From Rhynchonema sp. JSB1_4 (Eukaryota > Nematoda > Chromadorea > Monhysterida > Xyalidae): a stretch of 64,000 nucleotides of DNA. Positions 34,501 to 42,833 of this stretch are shown here, piece after piece. The notes beneath the pieces were generated by a model. The model saw only the letters and a program-made list of their open reading frames with translations. It was not told the origin of the DNA and did no database searches. The first letter of the stretch is position 1; each line of letters starts with the position of its first letter. The position numbers and the translations under genes were made by a program. Location: assembly GCA_030248065.1 (NCBI GenBank), contig JASAMV010007806.1, positions 62,001 to 126,000 on the forward strand, read 5' to 3'.

Positions 34501-34961
34501 CGACTCAGGGATGGCGATCGGTGAGAACGGCGTGCGCCTTGTTGAATCAGGGTAGGGCCCTGGTCAAAATTATCCAGGACGATGCATTTGGAATGCGCCG
34601 GCAGTGCACTATGCAATACACACGCAAAACTTGGACCGACCCCATCTAACGTAAAGCAGCGAGAGCATTAAAGCCTTGTACCCTACCTTCTGTTTCAACG
34701 TTTTGCCGAATCCGCAGCAAAAGCTGTGCCGGTTCTTCATTCTTCAGGTTCTGGTACGAGAACGCCGACATTTTCACGCCGGCGCAGCGATCCGAATTGC
34801 GCAAGTCGACATTCTCTAAACTGTTGTGCGACAATGGCGATGGATACAAACAGGCGCCGACTAATTCGTTTGACATTGCCAGACCCGAAAACACAAAACC
34901 GTGCAACAGGATTGAGGGTGTTGACCTTGAACAATGGCGAGAACCACAAAACAGCGAGTGA
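22589..34961 (+). CDS. Animal haem peroxidase (peroxidasin/chorion-peroxidase superfamily)
   Basis: Ten exons join in phase: 22589-22795, 23225-23461, 31072-31306, 31821-31938, 32202-32431, 32771-33014, 33143-33332, 34002-34181, 34403-34520 and 34748-34961, giving about 650 residues. Family landmarks appear in order: [10 protein letters not shown] and [20 protein letters not shown] with the distal His; [13 protein letters not shown] (calcium loop); AREHNR with the catalytic Arg and haem-linked Glu; FRLGHG with the proximal His; and [13 protein letters not shown] with the His-bond Asn. Such enzymes oxidise halides or tyrosines with hydrogen peroxide, usually secreted. The Asp that normally precedes the distal His and esterifies haem is Ala here. 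The N-terminus is incomplete; a signal-peptide exon at 15951 is a candidate. Weak points are the donors at 31306 and 34181. The intron 23462-31071 holds antisense receptor genes. Confidence 0.85.
23779..24951 (-). CDS. Ionotropic-receptor-like protein 1 (divergent iGluR family)
   Basis: An intronless frame of 390 residues from the Met that aligns with the starts of its two neighbours (MENFNSS); the frame itself is open 7 codons further, to 24972. It lacks an amino-terminal domain. Layout: a short ligand-binding lobe (residues about 1-125, with [10 protein letters not shown]), a first membrane helix ([17 protein letters not shown]), a second ([19 protein letters not shown]), a second lobe with [14 protein letters not shown] and [18 protein letters not shown], and a last helix ([19 protein letters not shown]). 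The order S1-TM-TM-S2-TM is that of ionotropic glutamate/IR receptors. The canonical pore motif SYTANLAAF is not conserved. It is probably a chemosensory-type channel subunit in the plasma membrane (inferred). It lies antisense inside a peroxidase intron. Confidence 0.75.
   Translation of the reverse strand: MENFNSSLRVLYAIWPPFTYGCGFDTKLTVDHKLCPYPGLISESVGIILRLSRLNYTLQLAVNASLVEVLNALASNATDTVAIGLAPTTNRLRSMHLQPSIHIPAWTETAAVVGTAHATLNWSAKLTGLFLNVYDICVWLLAVISYAVVRPIAGVAKRRLPAVRSFPVNVFKFHRLMIAFLSVFFVGLYQSGLLSQLLIQRQVHQFETFDDFHQLVQSGDLTVIADPGNAFFQSNTKDMKRLKQAFDSNPMVPNAQLPSAQYMRSGKYVLLASKHFLNEHFGDDRQLRIVEFPNLGVSRTGLLFAPSVSKKTLRKIDESIVECSQGLIEIVERYMARRYNLAGTSANQDRMGTQQFVGPYLVYAIGVVLSSVLLFAELCLHVFYRFIQTL
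25283..26247. mobile_element. TA-target MITE, family N, split by a family M insertion
   Basis: Long inverted arms start CAGTACCGGTTGCATC at 25283, and the mirror GATGCAACCGG..TACTG ends at 26247, with TA on both outer sides (25281-25282, 26248-26249). The arms continue through TTGGCTGTTTTTCGCATGAT. The family M element at 25846-26242 interrupts the right arm five bases from its end. The TA-target duplication suggests a Tc1/mariner origin. Confidence 0.75.
25846..26242. mobile_element. TA-target MITE, family M, copy in intron
   Basis: Terminal repeats TTGGTCGCACAATGACTATA and complement, extended through TGAGAATCCATCCCC. TA is present at both borders (25844-25845 and 26243-26244). The undamaged mirror arm of element N gives the empty target CAGTACCGG. 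Length 397 bp. Confidence 0.85.
26353..26970. mobile_element. 618-bp full-length hairpin element with TTAA target
   Basis: The two halves are nearly complementary over about 300 bp each, meeting near 26660 (AAAAGGTTTGAAAAACCTTTT). The ends are AGGTGCTGGT and complement, each bordered by TTAA (26349-26352, 26971-26974). A TTAA target is characteristic of piggyBac-type transposition. No coding content. Confidence 0.8.
27115..28293 (-). CDS. Ionotropic-receptor-like protein 2 (divergent iGluR family)
   Basis: An intronless frame of about 392 residues from MANATSS, open a further 12 codons to 28329. It aligns along its whole length with the neighbour at 23779-24951: [36 protein letters not shown] (membrane), [20 protein letters not shown] (membrane), [39 protein letters not shown] and [20 protein letters not shown] (membrane). 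The region between the two lobes and the loop before VYMNSKKV differ most. It has the same topology and inferred role as copy 1. The pair plus the broken third copy form a head-to-tail tandem array inside the peroxidase intron, antisense to it. Confidence 0.75.
   Translation of the reverse strand: MANATSSLCIVYTPTSPLTSRCGYDTGLKVDHKLCPYPGFVSESLTIIFRLAQINYTLQLATNRSLADTLSEMAANLTDTIALPLSPTAGRLRILRLQSSMLIPAWKETVAVVGTADTYPNWLAKLTGLFLNIYDVYVWLLALLSYAIVRTVANTAKSRFPRISGFHFAAINFQRMMISFLSIFFVGLYQSGLLTQLLIQRQVHQFETLDEFHALVEKGELTVVADPENAFFQSNTKDMRRLKRAFDSNPMVQLTETQLPPEDLLHAGKHVYMNSKKVVYENYAEFRHLRIVEFPTLGVVHNGLLFAPSVSKKTLRNIDRSIVESSEGLIEVAERYVPRRYQLARTFDTKDRMGTLQFVGPYLVYATGVFLSSVFFLFEFCGHILYRFVLQL
28781..30000 (-). 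pseudogene. Ionotropic-receptor-like copy 3, two frameshifts
   Basis: Three frame segments (30000-29527, 29609-29187, 29176-28781) together reproduce the whole receptor seen in copies 1 and 2: [19 protein letters not shown] at the start, [16 protein letters not shown] and [15 protein letters not shown] in the middle, [20 protein letters not shown] and [19 protein letters not shown] at the end. A shift lies near 29607, just before the first membrane helix, and a second near 29215, between the second and third segments. Otherwise the conserved residues are retained, so inactivation is probably recent, or the shifts are sequencing errors in homopolymers. Confidence 0.75.
30545..31031. mobile_element. 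hAT-type MITE, family K, copy 1
   Basis: Ends CAGGGTTGGGCAAAAAACG and complement, with a perfect 8-bp duplication gacccaac (30537-30544, 31032-31039). The body is T- and A-rich runs with AAAACG. It ends 40 bp before the acceptor of peroxidase exon 31072-31306. Confidence 0.85.
33692..33997. mobile_element. Family G MITE inserted at a peroxidase 3' splice site
   Basis: Inverted ends GGCGGACTTAGGTT...AACACGGAAACC and complement are bordered on both sides by TTCAG (33687-33691 and 33998-34002, allowing one base of uncertainty). The right TTCAG supplies the AG used as acceptor of the next peroxidase exon. The body carries CACGGAAATATTTCCGTG palindromes. Units 2 and 3 of the segmental duplication inherit the right part of this element. 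Confidence 0.75.
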
Positions 34962-35620
34962 AACATCAATCGGGTGACTCTTTCCTATAGTTTCACTCCC
35001 AGTGGGCTTTCGTCGCAACCTGATGTAATACTGATAATATAGATTCAGAATATTAGTGCCAAGCGTTTAACAAATGTAGAGTTTGTGAAAATTTGAATGC
35101 CCGGCGCTTGACTTGTTTCAAAAATTTTGTGAAACAAGCATATCAGTTACGCAGTAGTTTTTCGTCTCGTTATGTAACTGTGGGCTACATACCTCAGTGC
35201 CTGAAAACGAAAGGATGTTCTAAGACGCACGGCACTAATATTATGAGGCCGTGTGCCTATTTAAAGGTTTTCTCGTTGACTTTTTGTGCATAATTGTTTT
35301 TGACACCGTCAATTTAGATCTCCCGCATAGCATCCTGTACACTGTATGACCACATTCGCATTTTATCGCGATTAATGCAACCGACGCCAAGCATTTCCAA
35401 AATAATGAATTGGATAAAATGATTTGGTGCTACATACCTACAATACAGCAGCAAGTGGATTTCTGGAATCATAGTTCGTGGATACAGTCCTTATTACATT
35501 GGTGAGGTTTTGGGGTCCGGGGTCGTCAGCGCATTTTGACTTGGTCGCGCATATTTAGACTAGCCTGGGTTTAGGCTTAGGCTAGGCTCAGGCGTGTGAC
35601 AGTGCTTAGGCGTATTCTTA
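34962..35620. other. 3' flank of peroxidase unit 1, shared with unit 2
   Basis: No gene seen. The sequence is collinear with 51256-51910 at high identity, including the stretch that starts AATGCAACCGACGCCAAGCA. An in-frame but unconvincing short frame occurs in both copies. Confidence 0.6.
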
Positions 35621-36540
35621 GGCTGCCTTCACAATGCATGCGCGTTTGCGCGTTTGCGCATTTGCGCACGAAACTGACGCGCATTTGTGTTCACAATGCA
35701 TCTGCGCGTTTGCGCATCTGCGCGTTTGCGCGCCGAGCTCGTGCGCACGCGCAAACGCGCACGCGCATTTGTGTTCACAATGCATTTGCGCGTTTGCGCG
35801 TCTGCGCGTTTTTGACGCGCAAACGCGCAAAAATACGATTAGGATTGGTTCTAATTTTGCGTGCGCGTTTGGCTTGCCCGAGCTGCCTGAAGCAAAAAAA
35901 CATAATTATTTCAACAAATTATATTTTAAAAACGATATGGCCACCCGTTACGATCCTTTTACGTTTGTTATTTTATCACTCAGCCATTGTTTATGTTTCA
36001 TTTCAAAAGTCATTCTTTCACAGGAAACAAAATGTCGAAAATTGTATTTTTCACAACTTGTCGTGTTTTTTTTCTTGTTCGTATGCTTTTCTTTGAACAA
36101 TTTCAATGGAATCGGGTGGAGGGTTCAACTTTTGTTCTGTTTGATAGTAATTTTATGTATTTTCTATAATTTGTTGCCAAAAAATATTCCGCAATCTCAA
36201 GTTTCCCTTTTAAAAATTACATCATGGGACAGCAAAGGTGAATGCTCATCAACAGACGATGAGCTCAATCTCCCGCCGGACGCCTGCCAGCCCGGTACGA
36301 ATACGAAAATGCAAAAAGACAACTGTTCCAAATTTCATGCACACTCTATTCTAATCTGATGCGCAAACGCGCATGTCCATTGTGGACACAGATGCGCACT
36401 GCGCGTTTGCGCGTGCGCGTTTGCGCATGAAATTTGCACTGTGAACACCAATGCGCGTCAAAAAATGTGACGCGCAAACGCGCATGCAATAACGCGCAAA
36501 TGCGCAAACGCGCAAACGCGCATGCATTGTGAAGGCAGCC
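35621..36540. mobile_element. PIF/Harbinger-type element with TTA duplication, 920 bp
   Basis: Inverted ends GGCTGCCTTCACAATGCATG and complement are flanked by TTA (35618-35620 and 36541-36543). The paralogous unit 2 has the uninterrupted site GGCTTAGGCC at about 51908-51917, so insertion is directly shown. A 3-bp TTA duplication fits PIF/Harbinger. Subterminal arrays of GCGCGTTTGCGC fill about 200 bp at each end. The middle (about 35880-36340) is A/T-rich with no transposase. The 241-codon frame across it is not recognisable. Confidence 0.8.
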
Positions 36541-37119
36541 TTAAGGCCTACGCATGCGCTTAGACTTGGGCTTTGGCTGCCAGCCAAAACTGTTGTAATT
36601 CACATAACGCGCGACCATGTGACACTGCGCGACGATAACTCACAACCGTGTCGCGCCCATTTTCCGATGCGTGCGACAGAACATGTGCTGGGGGGTGCTG
36701 GAACCGGAATAGTCATCCAAGAGCAGAAACACAAAATGTAATACGTATGTACATGACTAGCATGCAAAAGTCGGTGCTGAAATTTAAAATATTGTCTAGT
36801 AGACGTGCGAATTTTTTTCAGCGCTTCATGATTACACAATCAATTTATCAATAGTCGCACAGCTTGTTTTCTCGTCGTTCAATGCGTATACCTGTTGACG
36901 CACAGCGTTGTCACGCTCCTCCAAGTATGTGTAGAAGCGCAATATCACGAACCAACCAGCCTAGAAATGATACGGGTTGGAACTGTTTCAATTGTGGCAT
37001 TAGTCCAGTGCGAAAGTTGTGTTCTCGAAAGAAATCTTGTCTCAGTCCATTTCGGAAATCAATCTCGAATGTTGTATTTTGAAATGACAAAATAGTTTGG
37101 TATAAAATACGTATATTTC

Positions 37120-37690
37120 GAACAAGAAAGAAAAATACCCCAAGGGGCATGAAAGAAATATGGTTCCCTGGCTGACTGGCATAAAAGAACGATACTAGCT
37201 TGCACCACTTTGTTGATGTTTCATGAGGCACTGGAATAAACGTAAGTGTGTTCTGAGCTGTTTGATGCCGAACAGTAGATATTGAACCATATTCCCGGCG
37301 CGTGCTGTTTTGCCACCAGAGACACAGGGCATGGAGATATTGAAAGAGTGCAATATTCTCTTTACTCCTCTCCTTGTTGAATCATCGTGCTTAACCGAAG
37401 ACTGCACAGTTACCGTCGTGAGGTTGAAAAGAAGAAACAGTTTGACTAAATATGTAGGTTTCACGAAAGTTTCGATATCGGCTGGCTGTTGGTTCAAAAG
37501 AGTTCGCGCCGGGAATATGGTTCAATATCTACTGTTCGGCATCAAACAGCTCAGAACACACTTACGTTTATTCCAGTATCTCGTGAAACATCAACAAAGT
37601 GGTGCAAGCTAGGTATCGTTCTTTTATGCCAGTCCGCCAGGGAACCATATTTCTTTTATGCCCCTTGGGGCATTTTTCTTTCTTATATCG
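37120..37690. repeat. Foldback element with about 190-bp arms
   Basis: AAAAATACCCCAAGGGGCAT near the left end is mirrored as ATGCCCCTTGGGGCATTTTT at the right. The arms extend through CACTTTGTTGATGTTTCATG and CGGCATCAAACAGCTCAGAA. The loop is 37310-37498. It lies at the left edge of the 3.9 kb segment (37120-41030) that is absent from unit 2. Confidence 0.7.
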
Positions 37691-37844
37691 TTCTTTTATA
37701 TCGCGCAAGCGCCAAACAGGGAACCCGAATAAATCAGGCACAGAAAGTTTTCAGTTCCGGCAACCAATGGTTCTAACTAAGAAAATGTCGACCATCAGAC
37801 GTTTCTCAAGCTATCAACGCACATGAGGTGTGGGGGTTAGTTTA

Positions 37845-38410
37845 AAGCGGTCCCGCCGCTATTGTTTTTTTGGTTTTCGACCTCGGTTTTTCCACTCATA
37901 TCCTTTGTTGGCATCGAGATCAAGAACATTAGTTTTGACGAATTTCCCCAAAATGGCGGTTAACCACCGAAATCGATCCGCCAAGATAGTCTATCGGGAA
38001 CAAAACTGTCCGATATTGACGCACATTTGCACACGATGATCAGGAATGACAAGAGAAATTCAAAATCAGTGGGGCGTGATATAGGCGGCGGGTTACGGTA
38101 GCCCGATAAAACATATTAGCTCTTTTGTAAATAACAAATGTTTTGTCAACCTACCGTAACGCGCCGCCTATACCACACCTCTGTGATTTGAATTTTGCCT
38201 TGGAAATCCTGATTTCCATGCACACATAGTGCGTCAATATTGGGATAGTTTGTTCTCGTTCGGCCATGTTGGTGGATCGATTTCGGTGGATAAACGTCAG
38301 TTTGGTGACGTTCTTGAAGGTTAATGTTCATAATCCCAGTGCCAATTAGCGATTAATATAAAAAAACCGAGGTCCAAAACCCAAAAAACAATAACGGCAG
38401 GCCGGGTTTA
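37845..38410. repeat. Foldback element with about 150-bp arms
   Basis: CCGCTATTGTTTTTTTGGTT at the left pairs with AACAATAACGGC at the right, and CCACCGAAATCGATCCGCCA pairs with TGGTGGATCGATTTCGGTGG. The loop, near 38040-38200, contains a TTACGGTAG...CTACCGTAA palindrome. Confidence 0.65.
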
Positions 38411-38782
38411 AGGATGCTGTACTTTTTGGCAGGATATATGAATCGGTGGTTATCGTGACATAAGGCCAATTTTGTGTTTCGATTTCACTATGGAGTTCTA
38501 ACAATGGAGACACGCTTGTGTCTGCGTCTTCACCCACCACTGAAGCAAAAGCAACGCAGTGCGCCCACGCGCATGTCTATGCTTTTGAGGAACATGGTAA
38601 CTTGTCAAGTTATTTATTTTTTTAATTTACCCCCAGGTATGTATTTGACACCCTAGGTACCATCATTTATAGCGCACTGATTGCGCATCGTCTCAGAGAA
38701 TGGCACTTGTTGGTTTAGTACCAAGCAAAGCTGTGCAATGAACTTCCATGCCCCCTGTCCCTCCAGCTTCAGCAATGAAATA

Positions 38783-39016
38783 CAGTACCGGGTGCAATTC
38801 TAGGCTGAAAGTTGAAGTCGCGTGCACGCGCGTGCGAAACAGTGCAAAGTATAGGCAAAAGTCGAGGTAACTTCGCGTGCACGCGCGTGCACGCGAGGTT
38901 TTGCGCGTGCGCTGGCGTGCGCTCCCTATGTTTTAGCACTAGGAAGTCGCGTGCACTCGCGTGCACGCCGCGTGCACGCGACTTCAACTTTCAGCCTAGA
39001 ATTGCACCCGGAACTG
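38783..39016. mobile_element. TA-target MITE, family J, copy 1
   Basis: Ends CAGTACCGGGTGCAATTC and complement (right terminus reads GGAACTG), with TA on both sides. Arms contain GCGTGCACGCG repeats. A second copy at 54304-54506 has a proven empty site. Confidence 0.75.
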
Positions 39017-39191
39017 TAAGTGTCAAACATCAGTCTCCAGATTGCTTTGGTGTTGGCATTTGATCTTGGATTCAATGTTACGTAAAAACTACTATTTAAC
39101 TTTCCCACGAAAGTCAAATTATAAATGCGGAAAAAGCTTCGAATGTTAGAGAGCAACTGCAATTTTAATTAAGAAGTTGATATCTCGTGGG

Positions 39192-39920
39192 CAGGGTTGT
39201 TTCAAAAAAAAAAAGTGGTCAATTAAAAAATTTTTTTTTTAAAAAAAAAATTTTTTTTTTTGAAACTCAGATTTTGCTTTTTTTTTTTAATAAAAAAAAG
39301 TTGCCCAAAATGGGCTAAAATGTCCAAAAATGGCCTTTTTCGAGGCAAAAAATTGGCACTTTTTTTCTGTGGACGAGACAATTTTTCCAAAATCGCGCCT
39401 GCGGCGCCCTGTATTGTCCCCAAATCCGTACAGGGATGCGCGGGGCTGGTCTTTTATAGTGATGTGGCACCGATAATGTACTACTACATGCTACTACACA
39501 TGTATATATGCAGGTCTGGTGCAAAACCGGGCGCGCAAAGTCGATCTGACGCGCAAGATTTGGGCTGTAATCGATATTTTGATGGTCGTATCTCAGATAT
39601 ACGGCATTAGATGCATTAAAATACGTTGTACGGCATGCTACAATACATCAGAGTAACATCGTTAGTGAACATCAACCTCAGACTGGTCGGAGACCATGGA
39701 ATCTGCACAATACTACCGGGTGTCACCACACAAGTTCGGTCTGAGGCGAAAATTTTTCAATTTTTGAAAAATATGTTGTATCGATTTCATTTATCCTGAA
39801 ACGTCGTTTGCAACACTTTTTCTAATAAAAAAAATTTTCGTCAAAAAAAAAATCAAAAAAAAAATTTTTTTTTTAAAAAAAAAAAGCTCGTTAATAAAAA
39901 AATTTTTTTTTTCAACCCTG
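39192..39920. mobile_element. hAT-type MITE related to family K
   Basis: Ends CAGGGTTGTTTCAAAAAA and complement with a perfect 8-bp duplication ctcgtggg (39184-39191, 39921-39928). The body is A/T runs around a short unique core. No coding content. Confidence 0.8.
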
Positions 39921-40149
39921 CTCGTGGGTATTTTATCATGAATGACATCACAGCGCATAAACTGCGAACCGCACCTGTGCTTAATAATTAATTTCAAATA
40001 AAAACACGAAAAAACTGAAAAATGTTACCCAGAATTCATTAAAAGTTAGTAAAATACAACCAATGCGCGCGTGAATGTTTGAACCCGCGACCTTTCGTCT
40101 TCAGTGATGCGCGTTAGACCGCTACTACGCGTGCATTGCTGCCTGCCTG

Positions 40150-40352
<203 letters not shown>

Positions 40353-40483
40353 TGAGCGTCCATTATGGCTCTTTTTGAGCTGAAAAACATTTAATCAAGT
40401 GGAATTAATATATTTTTGACGTAACAACGATTAAAAACACATATAACCGCTGATTTTGGCTTTAGAACCATACTTTCTGTACA

Positions 40484-40740
40484 AAAAGTCTAAGTCATGG
40501 TCTGGAACCGTTCATACTAAAAGTTACGAACTCGGCGATAGCACTACCGTGTTTCTCGAGTACGAAAACCACATAAACAACTTTAATAGTTCTGGTAACC
40601 CAACTTTTCGGCGAAATTTTACTTCGGGAAGCGCTCTTTCCATACAATGGTCATGGTCTGGGACCGGTCTCAGACATGGAGTTACGAAGTCGGCGATAGC
40701 ACCATCGTGTTTCTCGAGTACGAAAACCCTATTGGGGATA
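40484..40740. repeat. Imperfect direct repeat, about 170-bp spacing
   Basis: TACGAACTCGGCGATAGCAC and TACGAAGTCGGCGATAGCAC, both followed by GTGTTTCTCGAGTACGAAAA, recur at about 40523 and 40683, each after a CATGGTCTGG motif. No gene is recognised in the stretch 39930-41090. Confidence 0.6.
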
Positions 40741-41093
40741 TTAACATTCCTGATGTTAAGTAACGTCTGGGCCCTGACTACTACTTTGTGGAAAAAAGGG
40801 AAAGAACGTTTTAACAAAAATGTCAACTGTATCTTGCCCGCGATTGCGCGTGTGGGCACGCAGCGGGATGAAATTTTGTATGGACCTAGAAGTCTACGCC
40901 GTACATATTGTGTGCAAGTTTGGGCTTCTCAAGTTAAGTCTTGTGAAAATGGCGTGAGTTTAAATTTTTTAACTCACGCAATATAAGGAATGAACCATAT
41001 GTCGCTTAGCATTACCATGCTAGCTCCGATTGTCAGGCGAGTGCTACACACAGTTGTTCAGAGTCGTACATTTGCCCGCCCATGTCAGCTTAC

Positions 41094-42704
41094 ATCCATG
41101 GCTGGTATCAGCAGTTCCTTCTTCTCGTTGTAGACAGCGACCAAAATCAAACACGCAGCTGTTAGAGTCGTTAGAATCATAAACGAGCAGGCAATCATAA
41201 CCACTGAAATTAAAAGTCAAAAGATTCCAGTGTCGTATAAGGCGGACTTCCGCATTTTACGCACCCGTCATGCCGTAGCTGCTGAGACTGTTGGGCGTGC
41301 CATTTATCACCCATGCATCTTTGTCCACCATGAAGACAACAGCAATGACAACGAGAGCGATGCAACAGCCGATCTGAAGCGTGTGGTCATTGAATCTTAG
41401 GCGTCGCTTAGTACGATATAGTCTGCTGATTATATGTTTTCGACATAGTGTATAAGCCCCATTCAGCGATGTTTGGAGCGGGCTGGGTCGACGCCATTCT
41501 AAATGAATGTTTCAGACATTGCCAACTCATTCGCAGAGCCATTGAACATTGTTGCGGTTGTGCGATGACAGGCCACGTGTTTTTGCGCCACGCAGCAAGC
41601 AATGTTCAATCGGTCAATTGCCCTGAATTAGCAATGCTTGAAACATTCATTTAGAATGGCGTCGACCCAGCCCGCTCCAAACATCGCTGAATGGGGCTTA
41701 TACACCATGTCGAAATAAAATCAACAGACTATAACACTGTTCAAAATGACCTTCTATCGCGACACCCTTGAATTGCGCGCAATATTATTTGGCAGGCGGG
41801 TACGTTTGGCATTGTGTACATTTCCACTCACCATAACCCATGCCCGATACTTGCTGCCATCTTTGACATGCAGTCGGTTCCAGCAGCATCGCCAACGTGG
41901 GTCATGCTCGCTAAATTCGTTCCCACTATTGCCGCTTTGATGTTGCTCCCGCTCTTCCAGATAGACGTAGTAGCGGTACAGAACGGGCGGTCCACCACCG
42001 TTAACCAACTGAAGGCGAAAGAGAGATTTTGAGAATATATTGTACTCCGCCCGAACTTCGTGCAGCGCGAAGTCCGGAAGGCATTGTTGTGACGGGGACA
42101 CCTTCAAAAATCGATCCATCATTTTCTTGTTGTCTTTGTATACACTGGCCAGGAGCAGATAACACAGCCGCATCATGAACGCGAAGCACAAAGTACACAC
42201 GGCCCAGGCTCCTGAAATACGAAGGGTTTGAGCATTTTGCCGAAAATGTTGCATGCAGGGTTTGCAAAGTATAGTCCATCCATCAGCTCTTGTCATTTTG
42301 TGGCCGATTGAGATTGAGTAGAAATTGAGTGTGACCGATTTTGCAAAAAAAACTGAAAAAATTATAGAATGTATCGAAAAAGATTGAATTCAATTGAATT
42401 TAAAATTAAATTAAAATGGATAAAAAACGTCGATTTATAAAAATCACAATTTGGGAGCAAAAATAATTTTTTTCGGGAACTCAATTTTTCTTTCATGAGA
42501 ACGTGGAGGAAGGGAACAAGTCGGCCAGCAGCATCGCAAAGTGACATAAGCTGATGGATGGACTTGGTAAGTACCAATGAAGATGTGGTAGTAATCTTTG
42601 ATGGCGCCTTCGAAGTCTGCTGCTTGACCCTTATCGAACACGAGCACCACTATGATAATCAACCCTGCGACAGCGACGAATCCCAGCTTAACGGTGAGCA
42701 AAAC
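41094..42704 (-). CDS. Predicted four-helix membrane protein, unit 1 copy
   Basis: Minus-strand exons 42704-42575, 42211-42102, 42008-41832, 41373-41265 and 41203-41094 have good GT-AG borders, and the same borders are kept in unit 2. Each of four exons carries one hydrophobic helix (LGFVAVAGLIIIVVLVF; VCTLCFAFMMRLCYLLLA; IGCCIALVVIAVVFMV; CSFMILTTLTAACLILVAVY). The exon without a helix encodes a loop with the motif DPRWRCCWNRLHVKDGSKY. Helix order suggests a small tetraspan-type plasma-membrane protein, but I cannot assign it to tetraspanins, claudins or channel beta subunits. Start and stop are unresolved: a CCC-TGA follows the obvious ATG upstream of the first exon in this copy, and the 3' exon is not found. 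A MITE sits in the third intron. Confidence 0.5.
41419..41731. mobile_element. TA-target hairpin MITE with proven empty site
   Basis: Arms of about 130 bp start TAGTCTG and continue through GTGTATAAGCCCCATTCAGC, mirrored at the right end. TA duplicates flank it (41417-41418, 41732-41733). Unit 2 has the plain sequence GTACGATAACACTG near 53220, so the insertion postdates the duplication or was lost precisely. Confidence 0.85.
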
Positions 42705-42833
42705 CTAAAAAAACTACCTGTGATGTTGCGTGTGAATCAGGGCATAATAATATGTCATTTTTTTATATAAAACATATAGGTGTATAAATATACAAAATAT
42801 GCTATAAAGCGGGCTTCATATTTAATTTGCATG

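Noticed and set aside
35596..36359. Overlapping 166- and 241-codon frames rich in Arg/Ala/Cys
   Set aside because: They start in the GCGCGTTTGCGC arrays of the Harbinger-type element, and no transposase motif is present.
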